From: Bacteroidota bacterium | GTDB taxonomy: Bacteria > Bacteroidota > Bacteroidia > Chitinophagales > UBA10324 | Length of the DNA: 64,000 nt | NCBI GenBank assembly: GCA_018267315.1 | Contig: JAFDYS010000006.1 | Coordinates: forward strand, 1 to 64,000 | Direction: 5' to 3' | In this document: positions 54,479 to 63,196 of the stretch, one piece after another | How positions within the stretch are numbered: the stretch's first letter is position 1 | Layout: each line of letters starts with the position of its first letter | Program-made: the position numbers and the translations under genes | Notes under the pieces: model-generated | What the model was told of the DNA's origin: nothing | The model's input: only the letters and a program-made list of their open reading frames with translations | Databases searched by the model: none

Positions 54479-54513
54479 GTGAATAATGAATCGTGAATAG
54501 TGAATAGTGAATT
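54479..54513. repeat. Heptamer array, five units, type GTGAATA
   Basis: GTGAATA, ATGAATC, GTGAATA, GTGAATA, GTGAATT in uninterrupted 7-base register, in the 244-base divergent gap between the acyltransferase gene and trpS. Same family as 2854-2888. Confidence 0.75.
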
Positions 54514-54622
54514 ACTAGTGGGAGTGTTACACCAGTTTTAGCGCACATTGATAATCGTGTGAGAAAAGTCTCCTGTCAGTTCATGGTGCAGTCTATTTTA
54601 TAACCACACGCTTTTAAAACTC

Positions 54623-54658
54623 TTCCCGACTGAAACGGGAAACGTTTCTTTACTTTGC
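54623..54658 (+). promoter_or_regulatory. Inverted/direct repeat upstream of trpS
   Basis: TTCCCG (54623-54628) pairs with CGGGAA (54636-54641); the segment also holds the direct repeat GAAACG-GGAAACG and a CGTTTC. A TTTACTTTG, close to the -7 element but one base short, follows at about 54649-54657 before ATG 54666. It could be an operator rather than a leader hairpin. Confidence 0.3.
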
Positions 54659-54665
54659 GCGCTTA

Positions 54666-55661
54666 ATGGAAACGGTAGTCAGCGGCATTCGCCCCACAGG
54701 TAATCTGCACCTCGGAAACTATTTCGGGATGGTGAAAAACTCGGTGGAGATGCAGCGGAATTTCCATTGTTATTTCTTCGTGGCTGACTATCATTCGCTC
54801 ACCACACACCCGCATCCGGCCGATCTGCACAACACGGTGAGGCATGTGGTTTCAGAATATCTTGCCTGCGGCATCGATCCGGAAAAATCGGTTCTCTACA
54901 TACAGAGTGACATTCCGGAAACCACGGAGCTGTACACATTCCTCAACATGCTTGCTTATGTAGGCGAACTGGAACGCAGCACCTCCTTCAAGGAAAAAGT
55001 ACGCAGCCAGCCCGACAATGTGAATGCGGGGCTGCTCACCTACCCTGTGCTGATGGCGGCTGATATTCTCATTCACAAAGCGATCAAGGTGCCCGTGGGT
55101 AAGGATCAAACGCAGCACCTTGAGTTCACGCGCAACTTCGCTCAGCGCTTCAACAATCTTTACGGCGTGGATTATTTTCCCCTGCCGCAAGCTTTCAATT
55201 TTTCGACGGAACTGGTGAAGGTGCCGGGGCTTGACGGCGCAGGCAAAATGGGCAAGAGTGAAGGAGAAGGAAATGCGATTTTCCTCACCGATAAACCGGA
55301 AGTGATCCGCAAGAAAGTGATGCGCGCCGTTACCGATTCCGGGCCGACGGAACCCAATCAACAGAAGCCCGAGCCGATTCAAAACCTGTTCACGCTGATG
55401 AATCTGGTATCAGCGCCCGAAACCGTGCAGCATTTCGATGAAGCATATAACAACTGCACCATCCGCTATGGCGATATGAAAAAGCAATTGGCAGAAGACA
55501 TGATCACCTTCACGCATCCGATCCGCGAAAAAGTGATCACGTATTATCACGATACAGAATTCCTTCACAAAGTGCTTTCAATGGGTGAAGAAAAAGCGCG
55601 GGCCAGCGCCGCAAAAACCGTGAAGGAAGTGAGAGAAATCATTGGCATCAGGAAATTCTAA
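54666..55661 (+). CDS. trpS: Tryptophanyl-tRNA synthetase
   Basis: 331 residues, the normal bacterial length. The class I HIGH motif is TGNLHLGNYFG; the KMSKS loop reads KMGKSEG (Gly for the first Ser), a common variant. VLMAADILIH and KVPVGKDQTQHLEFTR form the Trp and tRNA pocket. It charges tRNA-Trp. The upstream region has an inverted repeat but no T-box. Confidence 0.95.
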   Translation: METVVSGIRPTGNLHLGNYFGMVKNSVEMQRNFHCYFFVADYHSLTTHPHPADLHNTVRHVVSEYLACGIDPEKSVLYIQSDIPETTELYTFLNMLAYVGELERSTSFKEKVRSQPDNVNAGLLTYPVLMAADILIHKAIKVPVGKDQTQHLEFTRNFAQRFNNLYGVDYFPLPQAFNFSTELVKVPGLDGAGKMGKSEGEGNAIFLTDKPEVIRKKVMRAVTDSGPTEPNQQKPEPIQNLFTLMNLVSAPETVQHFDEAYNNCTIRYGDMKKQLAEDMITFTHPIREKVITYYHDTEFLHKVLSMGEEKARASAAKTVKEVREIIGIRKF

Positions 55662-55714
55662 TTCTTTTATCTTCACCGCATAATCATTTATTACCCCATA
55701 CCTGATCGATTTCG

Positions 55715-56362
55715 ATGGCGAAGAAAGAACCCAAACTGCCCCCGGTAAAACATGTAGCTATTGCCGGAAACATTGGCGCAGGAAAAACCACCCTCACCGG
55801 ACTGCTGGCAAAACATTTTAACTGGGAACCGCATTATGAAGACGTGGAGAACAATCCCTACCTCTACGATTTTTATGAGAACATGCCGCGCTGGTCATTT
55901 AACCTTCAGATTTACTTTTTGAACAGCCGCTTCGGGCAAATCATCGACATACAGCGCGGAGAACGTACGGTGATCCAGGACCGCACGATTTATGAAGACG
56001 CGCAAATCTTTGCCCCTAACCTGCACGCTATGGGATTGATGACGAAGCGCGATTTTGAAAATTACACAGCCCTCTTCCGCACCATCAGCTCACTCATTAA
56101 ACCGCCTGATCTGATAATTTACCTGCGCGGTTCCATCGGTGCTCTGGTATCAAACATCCAGCGCCGGGGACGGGAATATGAAGACAACCTTCGCCTCGAT
56201 TATCTCCGCCGCCTTAATGAGTATTATGAAAACTGGTCCACCAACTACAAAGAAGGCAAAATGCTCATCATTGACGTGGACAAATACAATTTCATGGATA
56301 ATCCCGAGCATTTGGGCGAAGTGGTGAACAAGGTGCGCGCAGAATTGATGGGACTGTTCTGA
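55715..56362 (+). CDS. Deoxynucleoside kinase
   Basis: 215 residues. P-loop IAGNIGAGKTTLTGLLA, the substrate pocket EDVENNPYLYDFYENMPRWSFNLQ, and the DRS-type motif QDRTIYEDAQIF are those of the dNK/dGK/dCK family. It phosphorylates deoxynucleosides for salvage; the base preference cannot be read. 53 bases after trpS, likely the same operon. Confidence 0.9.
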   Translation: MAKKEPKLPPVKHVAIAGNIGAGKTTLTGLLAKHFNWEPHYEDVENNPYLYDFYENMPRWSFNLQIYFLNSRFGQIIDIQRGERTVIQDRTIYEDAQIFAPNLHAMGLMTKRDFENYTALFRTISSLIKPPDLIIYLRGSIGALVSNIQRRGREYEDNLRLDYLRRLNEYYENWSTNYKEGKMLIIDVDKYNFMDNPEHLGEVVNKVRAELMGLF

Positions 56363-56441
56363 GAGTCCAATCCTTGCATCTTCACTTTCAATATTAATCA
56401 CACGTTAAAGCGCCGGAAGTTTTTTCTTTGGAGTGAATCAT

Positions 56442-56449
56442 TACATTTG
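56442..56449 (+). promoter_or_regulatory. -7 promoter element (TACATTTG)
   Basis: Exact TAnnTTTG match 20 bases before ATG 56470. Confidence 0.5.
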
Positions 56450-56469
56450 GTTCGACTCATGATTGATGC

Positions 56470-57285
56470 ATGAAGAACTTATACCTCCCGCTCCTTCTGC
56501 TTGTTTTACCTCTTATCATTTTCGCATCGAATGAACCCATGGTGGGCGGTGCCAGATCGCTGGCACTGGGCAGCACTTCGATGAATTCATCAGATCCTTA
56601 TTCGGTGCTGAACAATCAGGCCGGGATGGCATTTCAGAATGACATTTCATTTTCTCTTTACGCGGAACAACGATTTCTTCAGAGTGAACTGGGTTACTAC
56701 GCCGGTGGACTCACGTTGCCCACCAAATCCGGTGTGTTCGGATTGGCGATCAACTACAGTGGATTCGATTTGTATAATGAAAAGAAAATGGGGTTGGCCT
56801 ATGCGAGATTATTCTCAAAAAATATTTCCGGCGGCATTCAGATTGATTATCTCTCCACCTCCGTTGCTGAGTACGGAACAGGCGGCGCACTCACTTTTGA
56901 AGCGGGGCTGATGATCAAAATTTCACAACAGCTCTCTGCTGCTGCTCATGTATTCAACCCGGTACCGATCAGTTCGGGTTTTCAGGACGAAAAAATCCCT
57001 ACGCTGTTCCGCTTCGGATTGTCCTACGAACCTGGAGAAAAAATTTTGTTGCTGGCTGAAGCCGAGAAAGACATTGACCACCCGGCCCGTATCAAAGCAG
57101 GCATTGAATACCAGATTGCCGATGTACTTCACCTGCGCGGCGGCGTAGCCACCAATCCATCACAGTATTCCTTTGGTGTGGGGTTGAATGTGCAGCACCT
57201 TAAAATTGACATCGCTTCTTCGTATCACCAGATTCTTGGATTCACCCCGGGGCTTTCAGTGAACTACGTCTTTGGAAAGAAATGA
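56470..57285 (+). CDS. PorV/FadL-like outer-membrane protein
   Basis: 271 residues with signal peptide MKNLYLPLLLLVLPLIIFAS, then GARSLALGSTSMNSSDPYSVLNNQAGM, the N-terminal signature of PorV/UPF0164 barrels, and repeated amphipathic strands ending in GLSVNYVFGKK. PorV-type proteins shuttle cargo in type IX secretion, but no other type IX component is visible here. Its stop overlaps an artificial upstream ATG of the next frame. Confidence 0.8.
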   Translation: MKNLYLPLLLLVLPLIIFASNEPMVGGARSLALGSTSMNSSDPYSVLNNQAGMAFQNDISFSLYAEQRFLQSELGYYAGGLTLPTKSGVFGLAINYSGFDLYNEKKMGLAYARLFSKNISGGIQIDYLSTSVAEYGTGGALTFEAGLMIKISQQLSAAAHVFNPVPISSGFQDEKIPTLFRFGLSYEPGEKILLLAEAEKDIDHPARIKAGIEYQIADVLHLRGGVATNPSQYSFGVGLNVQHLKIDIASSYHQILGFTPGLSVNYVFGKK

Positions 57286-57295
57286 AAAGAGCTAT

Positions 57296-57417
57296 CGTCA
57301 TTGCGAGGAAAAATGCGAAAGCATTTGCTGTGAGCTCTGACGAAGCAATCCCCTTCAGTCGGCCATTGCTTCGCGACACTCACAACATTATCCAACGGTT
57401 CGTCACTGGCAATGACG
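57296..57417. repeat. Nested palindromic MITE-like repeat (GTCATTGCGAGG type)
   Basis: 122 bases bounded by perfect 9-base inverted repeats CGTCATTGC (57296-57304) and GCAATGACG (57409-57417). Inside is a second perfect palindrome, CGAAGCAAT (57341-57349) and ATTGCTTCG (57365-57373). This GTCATTGCGAGG...GACGAAGCAAT layout is familiar from dispersed repeats in Bacteroidota and other phyla. It abuts the upstream stop codon and, by chance, is open in frame with the next gene. Confidence 0.8.
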
Positions 57418-57428
57418 TTTTTATTTTG

Positions 57429-59516
57429 ATGGCTTGCTTGGCAATCTTCCTGTTTCCTTTCAAGGTGCTCGCACAGGAGCAGCAGCAACAACAACCGCAA
57501 CAATTGCCGCAGGAAGCGCAGGACAAACAGGAAGAAGCACTGGAACAACTGACTGAGCAAGATGAAAATCAGCGGCTCGACTACGATAATCTCGTTGATC
57601 TGGCTAACATCCTCAGCCGGCATCCGATCAATCTCAACAAAGCGGATCAAAATGATTTCCGTGCACTCATGGATTTGCAGTTACTCAACGAGATTCAGAT
57701 CAACGCCATTCTGAACTACCGCGAACAGATGGGCAATTTCATTTCCATTTTCGAACTGCAGGCCGTCCCATATCTCGATGTGCCTACCATTAGATCCATT
57801 CTGCCTTTTGTTACTGTCACCACGGATATAGGAGCCACCAGGATTTCAGTTAGTGAGTTGCTTGCAAAAGGTGACTACACCCTTTTGATGCGCGGGTCGC
57901 AAATACTGGAAGAGCAGAAAGGATATTCACCATCTGATTCCAATTCCACCTCGCGCTACCTCGGCAGCCCGCTTAACCTTTACACACGTTACCGGTACAC
58001 CTACGGAACTAAATTCGGCTATGGAATCACGGGGCAAAAAGATGCGGGTGAACAGTTTTTTACCGGCACACAGAAACAGGGATTCGATTTTTATTCGGCT
58101 CACGTCTTCTATCGTGGCAATGGTTTTATCAAGAATGCGGTGATCGGCGATTACACGGTGAACTTTGGAGAAGGGTTGATTCTTGGTTCCGGTTATGGGG
58201 TGTATAAAAGTTCGTACATCACTTCCATTAAGAATGGCGGGCGGCCGCTGCGTGCTTATACGTCAGTGGATGAATACAACTTCTTCAGAGGGGGGGCCAT
58301 TACCGCCGGCTCCAGGCACCTGAATGTAACGATCTTCGGTTCCTACAAAAAAATTGACGGCAACATTGTTACGATTGACACTATTGATGAAAACAACACC
58401 GTTACCTCCATCGGCGGCGACGGTTACCATCGCACGGAATCAGAAGTCGCCGATAAAAACACGGTAACACAAAAAGCTTACGGTGCCAACATTGAGTACA
58501 CCAAACGCACCTTTTCCGCAGGCGGCACCATCTTCCACACAGACTTTTCAGTTCCTGTTGAACCAACGTATCAACCCTACAACATCTATGCATTCCGCGG
58601 CGATCAGCTAAACAATTATGGTGCGCACTTCACCTGGCAATACCGCAACTTCAATTTCTTTGGTGAAGGTGCGCTGAGTGATCCCGGCGGATTGGGAGGC
58701 ATTACCGGTTTGCTGGTGAGCGTAGATCCCCGCGTAGATCTGGCCTTTGTTTACCGCAACTATGCTAAGGACTTTTACTCGGCTTATGCCAATGCATTCG
58801 GTGAAAGCAGCACCAATACCAATGAGAAAGGATTTTATTCGGGCATCGTGATCCGCCCGGCCCGCGGGTGGGAACTGGATGTGTATGCTGACTTATTCCA
58901 GAAACCATGGCTGGCCTACCAGGTGGATGCGCCTTCCATAGGAACCGATTTTCTTGCACAACTGAACTATCGCCCCAATAAGATTTTTAGCATGTACATA
59001 CGCTGGCGTGATAAATCGAAACAGCAAAACTCCACACTCAATGATGAGCCGCTCGATTATGTGGTGAACACGGAGCAACAGAATTTCCGATTTCATCTTG
59101 AATATAAAGCCACGCCTTCATTCACTTTCCGAAGCCGTGCCGAGTGGGTTTTCTTCAAGGCAGAAAAAGTCGCCCCCGCTCATGGATTCCTTGTGTACCA
59201 GGATGTGATCTTTAAAGAAATGCATTTTCCGCTTCAACTCACCGGGCGTTTCTGTCTCTTCGATGGCGACACGTATGATGCACGCTTATACACGTATGAA
59301 AGCGATGTGCTGTATGTTTATTCCGTGCCTTCGTTTTACAACCGCGGCATTCGCTGGTACCTCATGGCGCGCTATTCGGTTACCCGCGGAGTGGATCTTT
59401 GGGTGCGGTTTGCGCAAACCTATTATTCCAACATCAACACGATTGGCAGCGGACTGGATGAAATCAACGGCAACACCAAATCAGAACTCAAAGCAGAACT
59501 GCGTCTTCGCTTCTGA
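57429..59516 (+). CDS. Exported helix-hairpin-helix beta-barrel-like protein
   Basis: 695 residues from ATG 57429: signal peptide MACLAIFLFPFKVLAQ, a Gln/Glu-rich linker, a helix-hairpin-helix segment (INLNKADQNDFRALMDLQLL...FISIFELQAVPYLD, about residues 60-125), then about 550 residues of aromatic-alternating strands like an outer-membrane barrel. The HHH pair resembles ComEA DNA-binding modules. The frame continues 49 codons upstream to ATG 57282, but that part is the palindromic repeat 57296-57417 and lacks a signal peptide, so the later ATG is chosen. Role unknown; DNA binding at the surface is possible but not shown. Confidence 0.75.
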   Translation: MACLAIFLFPFKVLAQEQQQQQPQQLPQEAQDKQEEALEQLTEQDENQRLDYDNLVDLANILSRHPINLNKADQNDFRALMDLQLLNEIQINAILNYREQMGNFISIFELQAVPYLDVPTIRSILPFVTVTTDIGATRISVSELLAKGDYTLLMRGSQILEEQKGYSPSDSNSTSRYLGSPLNLYTRYRYTYGTKFGYGITGQKDAGEQFFTGTQKQGFDFYSAHVFYRGNGFIKNAVIGDYTVNFGEGLILGSGYGVYKSSYITSIKNGGRPLRAYTSVDEYNFFRGGAITAGSRHLNVTIFGSYKKIDGNIVTIDTIDENNTVTSIGGDGYHRTESEVADKNTVTQKAYGANIEYTKRTFSAGGTIFHTDFSVPVEPTYQPYNIYAFRGDQLNNYGAHFTWQYRNFNFFGEGALSDPGGLGGITGLLVSVDPRVDLAFVYRNYAKDFYSAYANAFGESSTNTNEKGFYSGIVIRPARGWELDVYADLFQKPWLAYQVDAPSIGTDFLAQLNYRPNKIFSMYIRWRDKSKQQNSTLNDEPLDYVVNTEQQNFRFHLEYKATPSFTFRSRAEWVFFKAEKVAPAHGFLVYQDVIFKEMHFPLQLTGRFCLFDGDTYDARLYTYESDVLYVYSVPSFYNRGIRWYLMARYSVTRGVDLWVRFAQTYYSNINTIGSGLDEINGNTKSELKAELRLRF

Positions 59517-59526
59517 TCAATCTTGA

Positions 59527-61194
59527 TTACTGAACCAGCGACTTTTTCACGTAAAACTTATCCGTGTTTACATCAAAATCTCCTGACTCAAAATTGGGTA
59601 TGGTGATCGTTTTCCATTCTGTGGTAACATTCACCCGCTCAAAGGTCTTGATCTGCTTTCCAAAGAGATAGCTGTAGGAATTAGTAATCTCAACCGGCAT
59701 GGCAAAGGCCGGATCATCTGACTTCCAGTGATAGGTGAGTTGTGTGTTCTTTCCTTTTTGTTTCAGCTTGTATTCAAAGACGGGAGGCGAAGAATGATAC
59801 AGGTACTGATTGAAGAATGCAGAATAATCATGACCTGTAGCCCGGTTGATGTATTGAATGACATCAGTGGTTGAAATCGTTTTTAACGCAAACTCTTTTT
59901 GAATGCCGAGGATCAGGCGAAAGAACAACGAGTCATCATTCAGCACGGAACGGAACGTGTGAATAATCCAGGCGCCTTTCATGTACATGTCGTTGTCGAA
60001 CCGTGTTCCGTCCCAGTTTACTCCGCGCGGCCCGGCAACGGCCACTGAGTCACGTATCTGCCATCGCAATCCTTTGAGATATTCCACCGCATCGGTATAA
60101 CTCTTCGTGCATTCGATGTAAAGCGCTTCCGCATACGTAGCGAAACTTTCATGAATCCACAGATCGGCATAGTCGCTGGCTGAAACGTTGTTACCCCACC
60201 ATTCATGTGCGCTCTCGTGGATGATGATGTAATCAAATCCGGACTTGTTGTTGATGTAATCGTTTCCGTAAGCGATGGCGCTTTGATGTTCCATACCATA
60301 GTATGGCGTTTCCACGAGCTTATAACCATCACGGGGAAATGGATAAGGACCGAAGTATTTCTCAAAGCAGCCCATCATCGTCTTCACCTGCTGAAACTGC
60401 AGCATGGCCTGCGGCACATTGTAATCAAGCACGTAGTAATGGAGTTGCAGCGGCTGATTCGCAGTGGAAAATGTATCGCTGAAGAAACTGTAATGGGCGA
60501 GATTCAGGGTGACGTTGTACAGATTGATCGGGTAACTGACAAACCATGTCCAGGTGGTATTGCCGTCGCCTGTGTTCAGCGTGTCTCTCAATCGGCCGTT
60601 TGCCACACACATCAATCCCGTGGGCACGGTGAACTTCATCTGCACACTGTCCGGTTCATCACTCAGGTGATCCTTGCAGGGCCACCAGATGGATGGTCCT
60701 ACTCCTTCGCAGGTTACACCAATCCAATCGCGTCCCTTCGCATCTTTTTTCCAGACAAATCCTCCATCCCACGGCGGGCTCTTGGCTGATACGGGGGTGC
60801 CGGAATAGATGACCGTTATTTCTTCAATGGAGCCGGCATGCTGCGTCTCGGGAAAAGTGACGAATACGGAATTTACCACCCGTCGGTAGGTAAGGGCCGT
60901 ACCCTTAAACAATATCTTTTCTATCCGAAGCCGGGCCGTGAGGTCGATCTGAAGGGAATCAAAATCCTCCGTAACGCGATACTTCATCACCACCGAGCCG
61001 CTGATGGAATGCTTCTTCACATCCACCTTCACGGCGAGATCATAATACGTTACATCGTAACAGGTACGCAAAGGAGTTAATGCGCCGCGGAGCGTATCGT
61101 CGCGGGTGATCACATACGCGCGGCGCTGAGCCGATGCATTCACTGCGAAAAAGAGCATCAGCAACGTGACAGCAGTTAAAATTTTACGAATCAT
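59527..61194 (-). CDS. M1-family aminopeptidase, secreted
   Basis: 555 residues from ATG 61194 with signal peptide MIRKILTAVTLLMLFFAVNASAQ. The zinc site is HESAHEWWG (H-E-x-x-H) with the third Glu in WIHESFATYAE; the exopeptidase loop reads YYGMEHQSA, with His instead of the usual Asn of GAMEN. It trims N-terminal residues from peptides outside the cytoplasm. Shorter than typical M1 enzymes because the C-terminal helical domain is absent or reduced. The frame extends to 61314 without a signal. Confidence 0.88.
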   Translation of the reverse strand: MIRKILTAVTLLMLFFAVNASAQRRAYVITRDDTLRGALTPLRTCYDVTYYDLAVKVDVKKHSISGSVVMKYRVTEDFDSLQIDLTARLRIEKILFKGTALTYRRVVNSVFVTFPETQHAGSIEEITVIYSGTPVSAKSPPWDGGFVWKKDAKGRDWIGVTCEGVGPSIWWPCKDHLSDEPDSVQMKFTVPTGLMCVANGRLRDTLNTGDGNTTWTWFVSYPINLYNVTLNLAHYSFFSDTFSTANQPLQLHYYVLDYNVPQAMLQFQQVKTMMGCFEKYFGPYPFPRDGYKLVETPYYGMEHQSAIAYGNDYINNKSGFDYIIIHESAHEWWGNNVSASDYADLWIHESFATYAEALYIECTKSYTDAVEYLKGLRWQIRDSVAVAGPRGVNWDGTRFDNDMYMKGAWIIHTFRSVLNDDSLFFRLILGIQKEFALKTISTTDVIQYINRATGHDYSAFFNQYLYHSSPPVFEYKLKQKGKNTQLTYHWKSDDPAFAMPVEITNSYSYLFGKQIKTFERVNVTTEWKTITIPNFESGDFDVNTDKFYVKKSLVQ

Positions 61195-61316
61195 CATGTA
61201 CCGCAAAACAAAAACAGAATTCCCGATGTTTCTAAAATACATTTTGACGCCATTCGTCACTAAACGAGTCAACTGAATTATTATAAGGAATTTAGCCGCA
61301 CCAATCAATCGCATCC

Positions 61317-62567
61317 ATGTCCCGTATAGTTCCCTTGCTGATCATTTCAGGAATTCTTCTGGTGATTGACTTTTACGCTTTCCAGGCCATACGCACCGTA
61401 ATGGCTCAGTCAGAGCAGATGTGGAAACGAACCATCACCATTGCTTATTGGGCCATCACCGCCATTACCCTTGCTTCCATTATCTATTTTTTCTTCTTTG
61501 ATTTTTATTCCGTTCCCAAATGGTTCCGGGTGTATGTGATCAGTAGCTTGTTTGTCTTTTATGTCCCCAAGTTAATTCTCAATGTATTTCTCCTGCTTGA
61601 TGATTCCATCCGGCTGGGAAAATGGACCGTATCGCTTTTCACACCGGGGCAATCTGATACAGGACGTTCAGCCGGTATTTCCCGTTCACAATTCCTTGCT
61701 CAGACCGGATTGTTGGTAGGTGGCTTCTTCCTTTTCCAATTCATTTACGGAATGGTTCGCACGGCATTCAACTACCAGGTGCGGCGTGTGAAAATTCCCA
61801 TACGCAATTTGCCGGATGCATTCAACGGATTTCGCATTGTACAAATCAGCGACATTCATACAGGAAGTTTCACCAGTGACAGTCCGCTGCGTGAAGCCGT
61901 GAAACTGGTGAATGAACAGAATCCCGACGCTATCTTTTTCACGGGCGACCTGGTAAATAACCGAAGCGATGAGGCACTTGATTACGTGGATGCGCTCAAA
62001 GAACTCAAAGCGCGGCACGGCGTGTTCTCCATTTTCGGAAACCATGATTACGGCGACTACTATACCTGGAAATCGCCGGAAGAGAAAACAAAGAACTTGC
62101 AGATGCTTGAAGAGATTCATGCGAACCTCGGTTGGAAACTGTTGCGCAATCAATACGCATGGCTGGGCGAGGGAGAAGAACGGATCGCCATTTTAGGGGT
62201 AGATAACTGGAGCGCCGTGGGACGATTTCCGCAATATGGCGATTTGAAAAAAGCAACGGAAGGCACCGAAGCCGCTAAAACAAAATTGCTCCTCTCGCAC
62301 GATCCGTCACACTGGAAAGCGCAGGTAACGAAAGCGTTTCCGGATATTGATGCCATGTTCAGCGGGCACACCCACGGTTTTCAATTCGGTTTTGAAATCC
62401 CGGGATTGAAATGGAGCCCCGCCAAATACATGTATCCGGAATGGGCCGGACTGTATCAGCGGGAACATCAATCACTCTATGTAAACCGCGGACTCGGATT
62501 CCTGGGTTACAGCGGGCGGGTTGGCATTCCGCCGGAGATCACGCTGATTGAACTGGTGAAGGCCTGA
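61317..62567 (+). CDS. Membrane-anchored metallophosphoesterase
   Basis: 416 residues. Four or five membrane helices in the first 150 residues, then the calcineurin-like domain with VQISDIHTGSF, FFTGDLVNNRSDE, IFGNHDYGDYY, LLSHDPSHW and MFSGHTHGFQ, which together supply the two-metal site. YkuE-like members cleave phosphoesters of lipid or cell-wall intermediates; the substrate is unknown. Divergent from the M1 aminopeptidase gene. Confidence 0.9.
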   Translation: MSRIVPLLIISGILLVIDFYAFQAIRTVMAQSEQMWKRTITIAYWAITAITLASIIYFFFFDFYSVPKWFRVYVISSLFVFYVPKLILNVFLLLDDSIRLGKWTVSLFTPGQSDTGRSAGISRSQFLAQTGLLVGGFFLFQFIYGMVRTAFNYQVRRVKIPIRNLPDAFNGFRIVQISDIHTGSFTSDSPLREAVKLVNEQNPDAIFFTGDLVNNRSDEALDYVDALKELKARHGVFSIFGNHDYGDYYTWKSPEEKTKNLQMLEEIHANLGWKLLRNQYAWLGEGEERIAILGVDNWSAVGRFPQYGDLKKATEGTEAAKTKLLLSHDPSHWKAQVTKAFPDIDAMFSGHTHGFQFGFEIPGLKWSPAKYMYPEWAGLYQREHQSLYVNRGLGFLGYSGRVGIPPEITLIELVKA

Positions 62568-62617
62568 AAACCATAACTCATCACGATTTTCTATTTTGCA
62601 CGTAGAAAATTCCTCCT

Positions 62618-63166
62618 ATGAAAATCGCAAGACCCAATCCGGACGAATTCGCACCTTACTACGACCAATACATTTCAAGGGTCAAATCCGATGATCCCGT
62701 TAAAGAGTTAAGCAAGGACCGGAAAGAGCTGGTAAAACTTTTCGCCCCGCTGAAGAAGAAACAACTGAAGTACCGGTATGCAACCGGTAAATGGAGCCCT
62801 AAAGAAATACTCGGGCACATCATTGATGCAGAAAGAGTTTTTTGCTACCGGGCTATGCGGTTTGCGCGAAATGATAAAACAGAATTGCCCGGATTTGATG
62901 AAAACAGTTTTGCGACCGAGAACCGTGCAGACAAATTAAAACTCAAATCACTTCTTGCCGAGTATGTCGCCGTGCGCAACGCCTCTATTGCGTTTTTCAA
63001 AAATCTGAATGAAGAAGAACTGATGAGAACCGGTGTGGCAAACGGAAAAACCATGTCAGTGCGTGCATTGCTTTATGTGATTGCGGGGCACCAGAAACAT
63101 CATCTTGGCGTGATTCGTGAACGGTATCTGAATCCTGATTACAAGATGGCGGCAACGAATGAGTAA
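62618..63166 (+). CDS. DinB-family protein (copy 2)
   Basis: 182 residues. Metal-binding His in KWSPKEILGHIIDAERVFCYR and VIAGHQKHHLGVIRERY (H-x3-H), the DinB four-helix bundle. Role uncertain, as for copy 1 at 45277. It lies 50 bases after the metallophosphoesterase gene. Confidence 0.82.
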   Translation: MKIARPNPDEFAPYYDQYISRVKSDDPVKELSKDRKELVKLFAPLKKKQLKYRYATGKWSPKEILGHIIDAERVFCYRAMRFARNDKTELPGFDENSFATENRADKLKLKSLLAEYVAVRNASIAFFKNLNEEELMRTGVANGKTMSVRALLYVIAGHQKHHLGVIRERYLNPDYKMAATNE

Positions 63167-63196
63167 GAGGTAAGCGAAGATTTTTATTAGAAGGAA

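Noticed and set aside
57282-57428. N-terminal 49 codons of the HHH protein frame
   Set aside because: They lie in a palindromic repeat, and the signal peptide begins only at ATG 57429.
56470-59516. Type IX secretion cluster
   Set aside because: A PorV-like protein alone is not enough; no porU, sprA/sov or porKLMN genes are visible.
45277-63166. Two DinB proteins as parts of one system
   Set aside because: They are 17 kb apart in unrelated operons and differ in length and sequence.
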